Both the position numbers and the translations under genes were made by a program. 64,000 nt of DNA from Bacillota bacterium (GTDB lineage: Bacteria > Bacillota > Clostridia > Lachnospirales > Lachnospiraceae): positions 1 to 64,000 of the forward strand of contig JAQXUQ010000005.1 of NCBI GenBank assembly GCA_029224465.1. Direction: 5' to 3'. Below the pieces are notes generated by a model that saw only the letters and a list, made by a program, of their open reading frames with translations, did not search any database and was not told the origin of the DNA. Shown in pieces: positions 1 through 8,300 of the stretch. Within the stretch, counting starts at the first letter, position 1; every line of letters begins with the position of its first letter.

Positions 1-96
1 ACATAGACCCCTTAGAGAGTATGAGGTAGATAGGCTTGAGGTGTAAGTGCTGCAAGGCACTGAGCTGACAAGTACTAATCGGTCGGATGCTTATCC
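1..96 (+). rRNA. 23S ribosomal RNA, 3' end (partial)
   Basis: The first ~96 bases match the conserved 3' end of bacterial 23S rRNA: the run GAGGTGTAAGTGC, then CTGAGCTGACAAGTACTAAT and GGTCGGATGCTTATCC, which is the usual domain VI end. The rest of the gene lies left of the window. The exact 3' end is estimated, because the 5' end it pairs with is not visible. tRNA genes on the same strand follow. Confidence 0.93.
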
Positions 97-98
97 TA

Positions 99-250
99 TG
101 TGAAATGCGCGAAGCGCGTTTCATCCGCGAAGCGGACAAACAGCGGAGCTGTTTGCAAGGCGTATGCACGAAGTGCGTACGACCAATGAATGTGAAATGC
201 GCGAAGCGCGTTTCATCCGCGAAGCGGACAAACGGCAAGGCCGTTTGCAA
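99..250 (+). repeat. Tandem mini-hairpin array in the rRNA-tRNA spacer, with a 43-bp direct repeat
   Basis: A 43-bp sequence starting TGTGAAATGCGCGAAGCGCG occurs twice, identically, at 99-141 and 191-233. The whole stretch reads as consecutive small hairpins with three-base GAA, GGA or AAG loops: GAAATGCGC-gaa-GCGCGTTTC, TCCGC-gaa-GCGGA, AAACAGC-gga-GCTGTTT, CGTATGCAC-gaa-GTGCGTACG, then the first two again, and AAACGGC-aag-GCCGTTT. The ORF predicted through it (87-269) is an artefact of the repeat. It could be a processing or stability element of the rRNA transcript, or a mobile palindromic repeat that landed there; the sequence does not decide between these. Confidence 0.85.
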
Positions 251-302
251 TAACTATCATTTGATGTAAAATCTGTATTCAGTTTTGAAGGCACCGGATT
301 TG

Positions 303-331
303 AAAACGCGTTGCAGAAGCGATGCGTTTTT
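303..331 (+). terminator. Hairpin with T-run just upstream of tRNA-Asn
   Basis: AAAACGC and GCGTTTT pair around a weaker inner stem (TTGC/GCGA) with an AGAA loop, and a short T-run follows. It looks like an intrinsic terminator, but only 9 bases separate it from tRNA-Asn and no promoter fits between. It may instead be a processing or attenuating hairpin within one rRNA-tRNA transcript. Confidence 0.5.
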
Positions 332-340
332 GTTGTATAA

Positions 341-412
341 GCCCTGATAGCTCAAAGGTAGAGCACGCGGCTGTTAACCGCGGTGTTGCAGGTTCGAGCC
401 CTGCTCGGGGCG
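341..412 (+). tRNA. tRNA-Asn (anticodon GTT)
   Basis: This is a full cloverleaf of 72 nt. The acceptor stem GCCCTGA pairs with TCGGGGC, with discriminator G. The D arm contains AGCTCAAAGGTAGAGC. The anticodon stem CGCGG/CCGCG holds the loop CTGTTAA, giving GTT, and the T arm is GCAGG-TTCGAGC-CCTGC. CCA is not encoded. It lies downstream of 23S and is probably part of the rRNA transcript. Confidence 0.96.
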
Positions 413-420
413 CTTGAAAT

Positions 421-463
421 GCTTATGACAGCATTCACAAGATGCTCCATAAGCGTTTTTTTA
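421..463 (+). terminator. Intrinsic terminator after tRNA-Asn
   Basis: GCTTATG and AGCAT pair with ATGCT and CATAAGC around a short loop, followed by GTTTTTTT. It ends the 23S/tRNA-Asn transcript; the next tRNAs have their own promoter. Confidence 0.85.
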
Positions 464-471
464 TCAGATAC

Positions 472-500
472 TTGAGTTAATAGCTCTTGTTTGATATAAT
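472..500 (+). promoter_or_regulatory. Promoter for tRNA-Glu/tRNA-Cys
   Basis: TTGAGT (472-477), a 17-bp spacer and a perfect TATAAT (495-500) form a housekeeping-sigma promoter, with the predicted start of transcription about 15 nt before tRNA-Glu. It directly follows the tRNA-Asn terminator. Confidence 0.85.
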
Positions 501-521
501 ATTTAAGCAACATAATAATAT

Positions 522-593
522 GGCTCCGTGGTCAAGAGGTTAAGACATCGCCCTTTCACGGCGGTAACATGGGTTCAATTCCCGTCGGAGTCA
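522..593 (+). tRNA. tRNA-Glu (anticodon TTC)
   Basis: Cloverleaf of 72 nt: acceptor GGCTCCG/CGGAGTC (one G-T pair) with discriminator A, anticodon loop CTTTCAC giving TTC, and T loop TTCAATT. CCA is not encoded. It shares a transcript with tRNA-Cys five bases downstream. Confidence 0.96.
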
Positions 594-598
594 CGCAT

Positions 599-669
599 GG
601 TGACATAGCCAAGTGGTAAGGCGTAGGTCTGCAAAACCTTGATCGCCGGTTCAAATCCGGCTGTCACCT
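599..669 (+). tRNA. tRNA-Cys (anticodon GCA)
   Basis: Cloverleaf of 71 nt: acceptor GGTGACA/TGTCACC with discriminator T, anticodon loop CTGCAAA giving GCA, and T arm CCGG-TTCAAAT-CCGG. CCA is not encoded. It is the last gene of the tRNA-Glu/Cys transcript. Confidence 0.96.
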
Positions 670-676
670 CGCATGC

Positions 677-712
677 AACTGCTGTATCGTTCATTCGGTA
701 CAGCAGTTTTTA
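677..712 (+). terminator. Intrinsic terminator after tRNA-Cys
   Basis: AACTGCTGTA pairs perfectly with TACAGCAGTT across a 12-base loop and is followed by TTTA. It closes the tRNA-Glu/tRNA-Cys unit. Confidence 0.85.
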
Positions 713-1530
713 TTGTCTTGCATGTACACTCAATTTCTTATCTTTCGCAAAGTAAGAATATAGGTAGCAGCATTTGATACACCAACAAGGATTTCCTCTT
801 GCCTGAAATATTTTCAGGACAGAAGCAGTATGGATACATGATAGTTTCCATCCATAGAAAAATTTGTAATTGCGGGAGAAACGAACTTTCCTCTCTTTGC
901 TGAAATCCTGCATGCGGATGGAATCGTTGGAGCAATTATCACTTGCCGGCAAGAATTGTCTTCCTCCCACATCGAGGAATTGTCCAGCGGAAGGAATTTT
1001 CAGCGAGTGCTCTTCTTAAATTTTCATTCCAGAAGATTAACTTGCAGGCAGATGGCAGATTTACGAAAAAGTGAGTCGCAGAGAAGGAAGGCGCCATGTC
1101 TGAGTCCTTCTGTACAAACTTTCGTCTCCCCAGATGGCTGCGGTTCAGGCTGATCCATCTGATCCGTGGCGGCAGCAACACATAATCTCCCATCGATTAA
1201 TGCAATACGCCTCCGCTTGTCTCAGCTGCATAGAATATCCAAGACGAATTAGGAAGATTGACACGGATTGCCTGAAAAACGGTAATTTTAATACAATATG
1301 CAATAGGGCACGCGATATGTCTTGAATAATCTATGCAAATCCAAAAATTGCCCCGGCATTGCATGAAACCAGCTGCGCCTGCCGCAAAACAGCTATAGAA
1401 ACCAGCTGCACCTGCCGCAAAACATCTATAGAAACCAACTGCGCCGGCCGCACCGGCTAACCGCAAAAGCGCCGTAGAAACTGCAGGCGGCCGTGTTGCA
1501 TCCCATCCGGATCTTAATATTTGTTTAACA
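713..1530. other. Gene-poor gap, no supported coding region
   Basis: About 800 bp carry only short ORFs (60-90 codons) on both strands, without good ribosome binding sites or family motifs. The minus-strand ORF 710-970 contains FFYGWKL, faintly like the YG[YF]KLH stretch of some DDE transposases, so a decayed insertion sequence is possible, but no terminal inverted repeats or DDE residues are visible. The right part holds a short 33-bp repeat, listed separately. Confidence 0.6.
1365..1451. repeat. Degenerate 33-bp tandem repeat
   Basis: Two nearly identical 33-bp units (1365-1397 and 1398-1430, starting GAAACCAGCTGC) are followed by a diverged third unit. The period is a multiple of three, so a minus-strand ORF reads as an 11-residue repeat rich in AAGAAGF. 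There is no unique spacer between units, so this is not a CRISPR array. Confidence 0.75.
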
Positions 1531-1604
1531 TTGTCATGCCAGCCTCAAAATATGGTAAAATAATTTTATCTGCACGAAATGACAGGGGTATACAGGGGGA
1601 AATC

Positions 1605-2708
1605 ATGGAGCGTAAGATGAAATTCCGCGCATTTGCGGCGGCTCTCGCGGCCGGCGTGATCTGCGCCGCAGCCGTGCCGGCGAAAAGTGTGTCGGCCGTG
1701 ACAACCACCAGAGTTACGGGGACCGCGGTAAAGGGAACCGAAGCGAACATGCTGTACCTGCAGACAACGCAGGGAACAATGGTGATTGAGCTGGATAAGG
1801 GCACTGCTTTCACGGGCTGTTCGGGAATCAGTGTAGGGAAGAGTCTGGCCGCGGATGTATACCGCGGACAGAATGCGTATATGCATGCGACGCTTGTGAC
1901 AGATGCCGCGAACGGCGCATCCGCCGGAAACAGCGCCTCCAGCACGCCTGTACAGCCGGAGAAGGCCGGAACTGCCGCGACTTCTTCGGTTTACGGGAAA
2001 ATCAACAAGGAATCGACCAGCGATCTCCTGAAGCTTGATACGCAGGGCGGTCAGATGCTGATCCGCATTGACAGCGGCTGCCAGGTTGAAGGATCAAGAC
2101 TGCTTCTCCCGGGAAGAGAGATAACCGTCTACGTCTATCGCGGTCAGGACGCATATATGCATACGAACCGGATCACAAACGAGAAGAAGGTTGTCAGGAT
2201 TACGGTTGACCGGTCACGTACTTATACGGTTTCCGGCACAATTGAACCGGATTCCACCGAGACGACATTGAATTTCAAAACCGATCAGGGGAATATGACG
2301 ATCAAGCTCGATGAAGATACGGCTGTTTCAGGCGGAGGAGTTATTTGGCCCGGACAGAAAGCCGTTATCACCGCAGCCCGCGGTTCGGATGCGTATCTGC
2401 ACGCGGTTTCGATCGAACCTGCCGTGGATTCAAAGAATTCTGCCGGAGGGCTCCGCGTTATCGACAATTCGCTTCAGACAGCGGCGACTTTGGATATGCG
2501 GTCTGCTTTTACGGTATCCGGAACAATTGTATCCGGAACAACCAGCAATTTAGTGAAACTTTCGACATCAAGTGGTACAATGCTGATTAAAATCGACAAC
2601 ACGACCGATGTCAGCAAGATCAGCGCGCTTGTCGTTGGAAGAACGGCGCAGATCCGCTGCGCCCGCGGCTCGGATGCGTATTTGCACGCGCTGAGCATAC
2701 AGTATTAA
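1605..2708 (+). CDS. Exported protein with four ~70-residue repeats (unknown function)
   Basis: The protein has 367 residues from the ATG at 1605, which follows an AGGGGG ribosome binding site; the longer ORF start at 1521 has none. Residues 1-31 form a signal peptide (charged start, Ala-rich core, SVSA cleavage region). The mature part is four repeats, each with the pattern GT-x-LxLxTxxGxMxIxID, a short variable block, then an RGxDAY(M/L)HA motif. The repeats look like small all-beta modules. I do not recognise a named family; lack of a C-terminal anchor suggests secretion or non-covalent wall association. It precedes a DUF3048 lipoprotein and a wall carboxypeptidase, which fits an envelope role. 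A TGGTAAAAT extended -10 lies at about 1553-1561. Confidence 0.85.
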   Translation: MERKMKFRAFAAALAAGVICAAAVPAKSVSAVTTTRVTGTAVKGTEANMLYLQTTQGTMVIELDKGTAFTGCSGISVGKSLAADVYRGQNAYMHATLVTDAANGASAGNSASSTPVQPEKAGTAATSSVYGKINKESTSDLLKLDTQGGQMLIRIDSGCQVEGSRLLLPGREITVYVYRGQDAYMHTNRITNEKKVVRITVDRSRTYTVSGTIEPDSTETTLNFKTDQGNMTIKLDEDTAVSGGGVIWPGQKAVITAARGSDAYLHAVSIEPAVDSKNSAGGLRVIDNSLQTAATLDMRSAFTVSGTIVSGTTSNLVKLSTSSGTMLIKIDNTTDVSKISALVVGRTAQIRCARGSDAYLHALSIQY

Positions 2709-2802
2709 CAACCGCTCCACGGCCGGCAATCATACAGCCTGTTCAGACTGGAGATATATACCGTCCGGGATCGGAAATTCAGTTGAGGAAAGGTTTGTTT
2801 TT

Positions 2803-3933
2803 ATGCGAAACAGAAAATGGATGATTGTAGCAGCAGCTGCACTGATTGCGACCATGGCGACAGCCTGCGGTTCGAAGGGCAAGTCACAGGAATCTTCTCT
2901 TGTAGAGACAATCCCGGTTGATGAGCGCGTAAGCCAGGAGAGCTCGGAAAGCGCAGCCACAGAGGCGAAGACAGAGGAAGCTGCCACCGGTGACACCATT
3001 CCCGAAGGAATGTATGCGAGTGAACTGACCGGACTCCCTGTCAGCGAAGACATCAAGGATCAGAGACCCATCGCGGTCATGATTGACAATGATAAGCGCG
3101 CGCTTCCGCACTACGGTCTTTCCGAGGCGGATATTGTCTATGAGCTGATGAACTCTACAGCCAACAACCGGATTACCCGTCTGATGGCGATGTACAAGGA
3201 CTGGGGCAAGATCGAAAAGGTCGGCAGCATCCGTTCCGTACGTCCTACCAATATCCTGCTTGCGCAGGAGTGGGATGCCGTGATCTGCCATGACGGAGGC
3301 CCTTTCTATATTAATGATTACCTTTCCCGCTATGGAATTCATTTCTCCGGAACGTTTTCCCGCGTAGATAACGGGAAACCCAGAGAATTTACTGAATTTA
3401 TTCTTTCGGGCGACTTGGATAAGAACTTCAAGAATTCTTCTTATTCCACGACGTATGATGACCGTAAGCAGCCCGGCGACCACTTCAATTTCACACAGTA
3501 TGGAACCGAAGTTAATCTGGACGGCCAGGACAATGTCATCGCGGCGAACAACGTAAAGCTTCCGTTTGCCAATACGACACCGGAGCTGAAGTATAATCAG
3601 GATACAAAGACTTACGATTATTACGAGTTCGGTAATCTCAGTAAGGACGGCGGCGACGGTAATACGGTTTCGTTCAAGAATCTATTTGTGCTTTCCTGCG
3701 ATTTCCATCAGTACGACGACAACGGCTACCTGATTTACAATGTTATCAAGGAAGGCGGTCAGGGCTTCTATGTAACCAACGGCAAGGCTGTCCCGATTTC
3801 CTACAGCAAGACAAGTGAGGGCGGAATCACCCAGTACTTTGGAGCTGACGGCAATCCGATTGAAATCAATAACGGCAAAACATACATCACCTATGTTCCT
3901 GACGACAGCTGGAGCAAACTGACAATCAACTGA
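2803..3933 (+). CDS. DUF3048 (YerB-type) lipoprotein
   Basis: The 376-residue protein has a lipoprotein signal ending at Cys22 (MATAC) and a low-complexity Ser/Glu linker to about residue 65. The DUF3048 region follows: RPIAVMIDND, the block SEADIVYELM, ITRLMAMY, the signature GSIRSVRP and a conserved HDGGP. The family includes B. subtilis YerB. Its biochemical role is not established, and a surface location is inferred from the lipobox. AGGAAAGG precedes the ATG by nine bases, and an intrinsic terminator follows, so it is probably transcribed alone or with the repeat protein upstream. Confidence 0.93.
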   Translation: MRNRKWMIVAAAALIATMATACGSKGKSQESSLVETIPVDERVSQESSESAATEAKTEEAATGDTIPEGMYASELTGLPVSEDIKDQRPIAVMIDNDKRALPHYGLSEADIVYELMNSTANNRITRLMAMYKDWGKIEKVGSIRSVRPTNILLAQEWDAVICHDGGPFYINDYLSRYGIHFSGTFSRVDNGKPREFTEFILSGDLDKNFKNSSYSTTYDDRKQPGDHFNFTQYGTEVNLDGQDNVIAANNVKLPFANTTPELKYNQDTKTYDYYEFGNLSKDGGDGNTVSFKNLFVLSCDFHQYDDNGYLIYNVIKEGGQGFYVTNGKAVPISYSKTSEGGITQYFGADGNPIEINNGKTYITYVPDDSWSKLTIN

Positions 3934-3962
3934 TTGTTTTATTACAAAACAGCATAGAGAGG

Positions 3963-4006
3963 GGCTGTAAAGCGGCGGATTGATTGCGCCGCTTCGCAGC
4001 CTTTTT
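3963..4006 (+). terminator. Intrinsic terminator after the DUF3048 gene
   Basis: GGCTG and AAGCGGCG pair with CGCCGCTT and CAGCC, followed by TTTTTCTTTT. Confidence 0.85.
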
Positions 4007-4073
4007 CTTTTGGCGGCGGGAAAACGGGGGCAGAATTGTTCTCTGTTTGTTCACAACGCGGAAAAGTGTTTTG

Positions 4074-4082
4074 TGCTACAAT
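4074..4082 (+). promoter_or_regulatory. Putative extended -10 promoter upstream of the carboxypeptidase gene
   Basis: TGCTACAAT is an extended -10 element 37 bases before the chosen ATG, but no good -35 lies at the right distance. It is placed just after the terminator of the previous gene. Confidence 0.4.
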
Positions 4083-4119
4083 AACGAAGTATTTTTGTAC
4101 ACAGGAGTCAGCTGCAGGA

Positions 4120-5694
4120 ATGTATTACGACAATCAGGGGCAATATGATCCGGACGAAGATTTCTTCGATAACGGGTTTGATGATTATTCAACAATTCCA
4201 TATTCAGACATACCGGAGCGGCAAAGTGGCGACCGAGTAAAGGAAGAAACGTCTGCAGCGCGCAGGCCGGCTGTGCAGGGCGTCGGCCGTGACAGCCGCG
4301 GGAGTGCAGACAGCCGCAAAGGCCGTGGGAACACTGGCAGCAGCCGCGGATCCGCAGACGGCAGCCCGGGGCGAGAAGGCGGAAACCGCGAACGGCTGCG
4401 GCAGCGAAGGAAGAGAGAGCGGAAAGCGAGGGAGCGGAAACGCCGCATCCTGATCGCCGCCATCGCGGGCGGTTCTGCCGCCGCGGCGCTGGTAATCCTG
4501 CTTTCGGTGCGCTTTGTTATGAGCAGAAATGCCGCGAAGAAGCAGGACGCGCTGCGCGAGACAGCCGCGGCTTCCACTTTGAGCACAGTTTCGGAAGCAG
4601 CGCAGGAAGAACAGCTTCCTTCCGATCCCGATGATATGCCGCCGGAGCAGCTCGAAAAGGCGAAAGCGAAGAGAGGGCTTTCGGCGGATGTAGCTTCCTT
4701 TGCGCTCGGATACAAATTCAAGGAGACAGGCGCGACTGCGCAGATCCCGCTGACTGACGCCAACTACAAAAAGATGGAGCAGGAGAAAAAGTGGAATGCG
4801 GCAATTGCCGCGTCCGCAGCCGGGACGACGCCTTCCGCCGCGGAGGATCCCTCGGAAAGCTCCAGTCAGGAAGAACCGGCAGCCACGACGGGAACAGCGC
4901 CCGCAGGAGCGGTCGGTGACGACTATGTAGACAGTGATTACGCGATTCTTGTAAACGCGGACACGAATGAGATCGTGGCAGAGAGAAACCCGCAGGACAA
5001 GATCTGTCCGGCGTCGATGACCAAGGTGCTGACTGTTCTGGTGGCGGCGGAGCATATCGACGATTCGAAGCTGCAGGATACGCAGGAAATCACGCAGGAC
5101 ATCACAGACCTTGCGTATATCAACGACGCGAGCAACGTCGGCTACATGCCGGGGGACAAACCGACGGTCGAGGAGATGTTTTACGGGACAATTCTGGAAT
5201 CCGGCGCGGACGCGGCAATGGGCCTCGCGGATTATGTCGCCGGTTCACAGGATGCTTTTGTCAAACTGATGAACGACAAGCTGGACGAACTGGGGTTGTC
5301 CGCTACCTCGCATTTTACAAACGTTGTCGGCCTGTACGATAAAGATCACTACACAACCGTGCACGACATGGCTGTCATTATGAAGGCGGCGATGGAGAAT
5401 GATTTTGTGCGCAAGGTTATGACCGCGCATACATACACCTGCATGGGCGCGCAGCAGGTATATCCGGAGGGGCGGCTGATCTCGAACTGGTTCCTCCGCA
5501 GGATTGAGGATAAAGACACGCATGGTACCGTCCTCTGCGCCAAAACAGGTTACGTCACAGAATCCGGCAACTGCGCCGTCAGCTATCAGCTTTCCAATGA
5601 CGGCGGGCATTATATTTGTGTAACAGCACTGGCTGCGGGCAACTGGCGCGCGATCCGCGATCACGTGGCCATGTATCAGGAATATACAAAATAA
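4120..5694 (+). CDS. Serine-type D-Ala-D-Ala carboxypeptidase (peptidase S11), N-terminally anchored
   Basis: This low-molecular-weight penicillin-binding protein trims the terminal D-Ala from peptidoglycan stem peptides. The ATG at 4120, after AGGAG, gives 524 residues. Residues 1-109 are an acidic then Arg/Gly/Ser-rich cytoplasmic tail, a single membrane helix spans about 110-134, and a low-complexity linker reaches about residue 265. The S11 motifs follow: SMTK with nucleophile Ser299, SGA at 361-363 where SxN is usual, and KTG at 475-477. Classical enzymes have a cleaved signal and a C-terminal amphipathic anchor; here the anchor is N-terminal (type II). The stop overlaps the next ATG by one base, so the LTA-synthase-like gene is translationally coupled. 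Confidence 0.93.
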   Translation: MYYDNQGQYDPDEDFFDNGFDDYSTIPYSDIPERQSGDRVKEETSAARRPAVQGVGRDSRGSADSRKGRGNTGSSRGSADGSPGREGGNRERLRQRRKRERKARERKRRILIAAIAGGSAAAALVILLSVRFVMSRNAAKKQDALRETAAASTLSTVSEAAQEEQLPSDPDDMPPEQLEKAKAKRGLSADVASFALGYKFKETGATAQIPLTDANYKKMEQEKKWNAAIAASAAGTTPSAAEDPSESSSQEEPAATTGTAPAGAVGDDYVDSDYAILVNADTNEIVAERNPQDKICPASMTKVLTVLVAAEHIDDSKLQDTQEITQDITDLAYINDASNVGYMPGDKPTVEEMFYGTILESGADAAMGLADYVAGSQDAFVKLMNDKLDELGLSATSHFTNVVGLYDKDHYTTVHDMAVIMKAAMENDFVRKVMTAHTYTCMGAQQVYPEGRLISNWFLRRIEDKDTHGTVLCAKTGYVTESGNCAVSYQLSNDGGHYICVTALAAGNWRAIRDHVAMYQEYTK

Positions 5695-8300
5695 TGAAAT
5701 TCTTTCAGACAATACAGTTTAAGATTCTACTCTTTACGGCCATCGCGCTGACGGTGCTGCAGACCGTGCGCTGTGCGGGACAGATTATCAGCTATCCGCA
5801 GGTTTCGATTCCGCTGGAACAGATTTTCGGCGAAGATGATGCAAACCTGAGCGGACTTTCGCGCTCCGGCAGCAGGCTGACCGCGGAGTCCAACCACACC
5901 GCGATCACATTTCCGTTTACCGCGGATGTCGGGATCAAGGAGATCTGTTTTGTCACGGATAACGAGAGCAGAATGAACTGCTGGTCCTACCTTTCCCTCA
6001 ACGAGAGCGGCCGCTACGGACAGGTCATCATGGTTGATGGCAGGAACTATATTACGTTCGATGGCGCGGACAAAACAGACCGCACGAAAACCATCACCTA
6101 CTCGCCGGTGTCGCTGCGAGGGGTCAGTTTTGACCTGCTTTCGATGACAGTGAACCCTCGCGGGCACTTTATCGCGGTCGCGCTGCGCACCCTTCTGCTG
6201 TATCTGGCGGCGGCAATGCTCTTTGAGATTGTCATTTTCGAGCTGGTGAAGAGCCGGCGCCTGAAGACGTCCAGATGGCTGGATACGCGCGCGGTGCTGC
6301 TTGGAGGGCTCCAGTTCGCGCTTTCCCTGTACTTTGTGCATCAATATATGATCAGCGACTGGCTGCCATATACGACCGTGTACTGGTTCGCGCTCTTTTT
6401 ATCGGAGTATTTGTTCATCATCCTTCTTTTGTGGCCGGGGATCAGAAGAACCGGAAAACCTGATAACGGGGAAGAACATGCGGACGAGCGCGCGCTCGTC
6501 GTAATGAAGAAAGAACTTGCGCCTCTCCGGATACTGCTTCTGGCGGTTTTTGACTTCGCGATGGTCGAGATCCTGTATTCGGACCAGTTCAAGTTCACGA
6601 ACATGGAAGCAGCATGGCAGAATCTTGTCGTTTATGCGCTGCTATATCTGGTCACCTATGCTTTGTTTTTCGGAATGAAGGGGCGCAGGTTCGCATGGAC
6701 AATTCCGACGATCTTCTGGACCGTGGTGGCGGGCGTAAACCACTTTTACTTCGAATTTCGCGGGCAGGCGTTCGAACTGTCCGACCTTACGATGGCGGCG
6801 ACGGCGAAAAACGTGATCGGTCAGTACCGGCTCGATTTCACGCCGGAGCTTACGTTTGTGACGATTGCGGCGGCCTCTGTTTTTCTGGCGGCGGGGAGTG
6901 AAGACAGGCTTGTTTTCCGGAAAAAGAAGGCGCCATGGCTGATCCTTTCGGCAGCCCTTGCCGCAGCTTCCATCTTCTATATTCATACGACGCTGCCCGA
7001 GGTCAATCTCTGGAATACGAACCTTGGAACCAAGTATGACGGATATGCGGTTTCGTTCCTGTCGTTCGCCCGCAGGACCCTTGAAAAGCCGGTCCCGGAA
7101 GGTTACAGCAGGAAAGAGGCGGAAGCCGTTATCGAAAAGTACGAGAATCCGGAAGAGACGCAGACCGGCAAGGGGAAGAGTACGGCGACGCCGGACGGAC
7201 AGGCACCGGACATCATCGTGATGATGAACGAGGCCTTCTCGGATCTGCCTTCGATTTACGGGTTTGAGACCAATACCGACGGCATGCCGTATATCCATTC
7301 GCTGTCCGGTAAAAACGTGAAAAAGGGATACCTGCATGTCTCGGTATTCGGCGGGACGACGGCAGATACCGAGTATGAGTTTCTGACCGGAAACAGCATG
7401 GCCTTTCTGCACGGCGAAGCGGTTCCGTATACGCAGTATATCGGCGACAACATTCAGTCTCTGGCAAGACTGTTAAAGGCGAAGAATTATTCCGCGACGG
7501 CATTCCATCCGTTCCTTGCTTCCGGCTACAAACGGTATAAAGTATATCCGCTGATGGGGTTTGACAAGTTTATCAGCTCCGACGACGGCCTTCCGTATAA
7601 CAGCACAATCCGCTCGTATATGAGCGACGACGCGGATGTGGACAACCTGATCCGTCTGTACGAGGAACGGGACAAAACAAAACCGTTCTTCCTCTTCAAC
7701 GTCACAATGCAGAATCACGGCGGCTATAATACGGAGCAGAGCGCGGTCGACGTGACGGTCAATCCGACAGATGAGAAGCTGCAGCTTCCGCAGATTCAGG
7801 AATATCTTTCGCTGATTATTCAGTCGGATGCAGCGTTCAAAAAGCTGACCGATTATTTCGCAAAATCGGACCGCAAGGCCATCATTCTGATGTTCGGCGA
7901 CCATCAGCCGGGAATGAATGACAGCGCTTTCAAGGCAATGGACCCCGCAATGTACGAAGAGGGTGCTTCGCTGGAAGAAAAAGAGAAGAAATATACCGTG
8001 CCCTACGTAATGTGGGCTAATTATGACCTGCCGGAAGGAGAGCTGCCTCTGACTTCGCCGAATTATCTGCGTTCTTTCCTTCTGGAAAACGCGGGACTTT
8101 CGGAGAGCGCGTATGACCGGATGGTCAGCTCGGTGCGGAAGGATTATCCTTCGCTGAACGCTTTCGGTTTCACGGACAGCGACGGAAAACTGCACAGCGT
8201 ATCGGAACTGGACAGCGTGCCGGAGCTTCTGGATTATAAGAAAGCCGCATACTACAATCTGTTTGAGCACGGCAATGTCAACATGGATTTATTCAAGTAA
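5694..8300 (+). CDS. LTA synthase-like membrane phosphotransferase (sulfatase fold)
   Basis: This 868-residue protein probably transfers glycerol-phosphate or a related phospho-group to a surface polymer. The ATG at 5694 overlaps the preceding TAA, and the upstream ORF extension lacks support. One N-terminal helix precedes an extracellular segment (about 30-160), then several membrane helices reach about residue 440. The extracellular alkaline-phosphatase-fold domain begins at about 505 with DIIVMMNEAFSD. FGGTTADTE aligns with the GKTSDAE of LtaS and makes Thr556 the likely nucleophile; MFGDHQPG supplies the C-terminal metal ligands. It is longer than LtaS (about 650 residues) because of the N-terminal insert. 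The exact substrate is unknown. Confidence 0.9.
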   Translation: MKFFQTIQFKILLFTAIALTVLQTVRCAGQIISYPQVSIPLEQIFGEDDANLSGLSRSGSRLTAESNHTAITFPFTADVGIKEICFVTDNESRMNCWSYLSLNESGRYGQVIMVDGRNYITFDGADKTDRTKTITYSPVSLRGVSFDLLSMTVNPRGHFIAVALRTLLLYLAAAMLFEIVIFELVKSRRLKTSRWLDTRAVLLGGLQFALSLYFVHQYMISDWLPYTTVYWFALFLSEYLFIILLLWPGIRRTGKPDNGEEHADERALVVMKKELAPLRILLLAVFDFAMVEILYSDQFKFTNMEAAWQNLVVYALLYLVTYALFFGMKGRRFAWTIPTIFWTVVAGVNHFYFEFRGQAFELSDLTMAATAKNVIGQYRLDFTPELTFVTIAAASVFLAAGSEDRLVFRKKKAPWLILSAALAAASIFYIHTTLPEVNLWNTNLGTKYDGYAVSFLSFARRTLEKPVPEGYSRKEAEAVIEKYENPEETQTGKGKSTATPDGQAPDIIVMMNEAFSDLPSIYGFETNTDGMPYIHSLSGKNVKKGYLHVSVFGGTTADTEYEFLTGNSMAFLHGEAVPYTQYIGDNIQSLARLLKAKNYSATAFHPFLASGYKRYKVYPLMGFDKFISSDDGLPYNSTIRSYMSDDADVDNLIRLYEERDKTKPFFLFNVTMQNHGGYNTEQSAVDVTVNPTDEKLQLPQIQEYLSLIIQSDAAFKKLTDYFAKSDRKAIILMFGDHQPGMNDSAFKAMDPAMYEEGASLEEKEKKYTVPYVMWANYDLPEGELPLTSPNYLRSFLLENAGLSESAYDRMVSSVRKDYPSLNAFGFTDSDGKLHSVSELDSVPELLDYKKAAYYNLFEHGNVNMDLFK

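Noticed and set aside
87-269. 60-codon ORF after the 23S rRNA
   Set aside because: It runs through the mini-hairpin repeats, has no ribosome binding site, and its sequence is dictated by the repeat.
710-970. Transposase remnant suggested by FFYGWKL
   Set aside because: The match is only a few residues, without a DDE triad, terminal repeats or a longer coding trace; kept only as a possibility in the gap entry.
1365-1451. Possible CRISPR array
   Set aside because: Units abut with no unique spacers, only two are near-identical, and no cas genes occur in the window.
1197-1466. Minus-strand ORF with AAGAAGF repeats
   Set aside because: The repetitive part comes from the 33-bp DNA repeat; no ribosome binding site, signal or family is seen.
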